Assembly: GCF_009796805.1 (NCBI RefSeq)
Contig: NZ_CP047029.1
Location: 981,501-1,045,500, forward strand
DNA: 64,000 nt
Reading direction: 5' to 3'
From: Algibacter sp. L1A34
Lineage (GTDB): Bacteria; Bacteroidota; Bacteroidia; Flavobacteriales; Flavobacteriaceae
The notes beneath the pieces were generated by a model that worked only from the letters and a program-made list of their open reading frames with translations, did no database searches and was not told the origin of the DNA. Made by a program: the position numbers and the translations under genes. Of this stretch, positions 63,410 through 64,000 are shown in pieces; the stretch's first letter is position 1, and every line of letters starts with the position of its first letter.

Positions 63410-64000
63410 TTGAATTCTAATACTTATAAAGCCCATTTTGCACTTTTTAGCGCCAACCTTATTTACGGTGCAAACTATATTATAGCAAAAGGCATTATGC
63501 CACATAAAATTGGACCAACCGCTTTTGTTTTTATTCGTTTGGCTTGCTGCGCGATGCTATTTTGGGCATTAAAATTTTTGTTTGTAAAAGAAAAAGTAGA
63601 ACGTAAAGATTTTATACAATTAGGCCTTTGCGGTCTACTTGGAGCTGCTGCTAATATGATGTTTTTTTTTCACGGTATTAATTTAACATCACCTGTAGAT
63701 GCGTCTATAATAATGACCGTTACTCCTGTTATGGTTTTTATTTTTAGCTTCTTTATTTTGAAAGAACGCTTAACAAAAAACAAATTTATAGGCATTATAA
63801 TTGCCGGTATAGGCGCTATATTTTTAATCGCCTATGGAAATAAATCTACGGGAACAAGTTCTTTATTAGGTAATTCACTTGTGTTTTTAAATGCCTCAAG
63901 TTACGGCCTCTATCTAGTAATCGTTAAAACTTTAATGAAAAAATACCATTCCATAACGATTATTAGTTGGATGTTTTTATTCGGATTTATTTTTATTTTA
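63410..64000 (+). CDS. EamA-family drug/metabolite transporter, C-terminus cut by window edge
   Basis: My translation from a TTG at 63410 gives 197 residues to the window end. An in-frame TAG lies three codons upstream and no earlier ATG is available, so TTG is the likely start. It shows FALFSANLIYGANYIIAKGIM, a first EamA repeat of about five helices, then LKERLTKNKFIGIIIAGIGAIFLI and the start of the second repeat. EamA proteins export small metabolites across the inner membrane; the substrate is unknown. It diverges from leuS. Confidence 0.88.
   Translation, partial: MNSNTYKAHFALFSANLIYGANYIIAKGIMPHKIGPTAFVFIRLACCAMLFWALKFLFVKEKVERKDFIQLGLCGLLGAAANMMFFFHGINLTSPVDASIIMTVTPVMVFIFSFFILKERLTKNKFIGIIIAGIGAIFLIAYGNKSTGTSSLLGNSLVFLNASSYGLYLVIVKTLMKKYHSITIISWMFLFGFIFIL

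Overview
The window is typical of a marine, low-GC member of the Flavobacteriaceae (Bacteroidota). Four things point there: a type IX secretion/gliding gene cluster (sprA, remB); a complete alternative complex III operon leading into cytochrome c oxidase genes; promoters of the Bacteroidota type (TTTG, about 20 nt, TAnnTTTG) with no clear Shine-Dalgarno sequences; and alginate-type polysaccharide lyases next to a TonB-dependent receptor. Nearly all of it is ordinary chromosome. I see no rRNA, tRNA, CRISPR array, prophage or intact insertion sequence.

Layout. Positions 1-8350 form a small polysaccharide-use locus on the minus strand: a secreted alpha/beta hydrolase (cut by the window edge), a TonB-dependent receptor without a SusD partner, a heparinase II/III-type lyase and a two-domain PL6 lipoprotein lyase. 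Upstream of the lyases are a strong promoter, a 38-bp near-palindrome and the frameshifted tail of a lost T9SS cargo gene. Positions 8569-23528 hold the T9SS/gliding cluster in the order maeB, ruvA, sprA, gcvH, vanZ, two tonB paralogues and remB. Positions 23791-28122 carry a lipoprotein, a GAF histidine kinase, queG and ruvB. Positions 28277-40142 are the respiratory operon actABCDEF-coxB-ctaD, which takes electrons from quinol through cytochrome c hemes to oxygen.

Positions 40312-45758 carry small housekeeping genes: SPOR, DUF1508, ferredoxin, nfu and mrp for Fe-S clusters, an alkyltransferase-like protein, a LysE exporter and trmB. Positions 46043-51982 hold a glycosyltransferase, a PhoR/PhoB-like two-component pair, a sorting-domain-only secreted protein, a LuxE-like acyl-activating enzyme, an omega-amidase-like nitrilase and a Lys/Glu-rich secreted coiled coil. 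Positions 52095-64000 hold a LytTR-domain relic, a membrane MutS homologue, a Bax-inhibitor-1 protein, a zinc metallopeptidase, an SDR-DUF2867 protein, an outer-membrane protein, ald, a SemiSWEET, leuS and a partial EamA transporter.

The least explained items are: (i) two copies, near 45.9 kb and 58.4 kb, of a structured intergenic element closed by GCGTTA/TAACGC, one of them sitting in the apparent 5' leader of a glycosyltransferase gene; (ii) the promoter/palindrome/relic/hairpin arrangement in front of the PL6 lyase; (iii) domain oddities: a helix-hairpin-helix tail on ActC, a His-rich segment in ActF, and a TonB C-terminal-like domain on RemB. I did not find a clearly new multi-gene defence or metabolic system.
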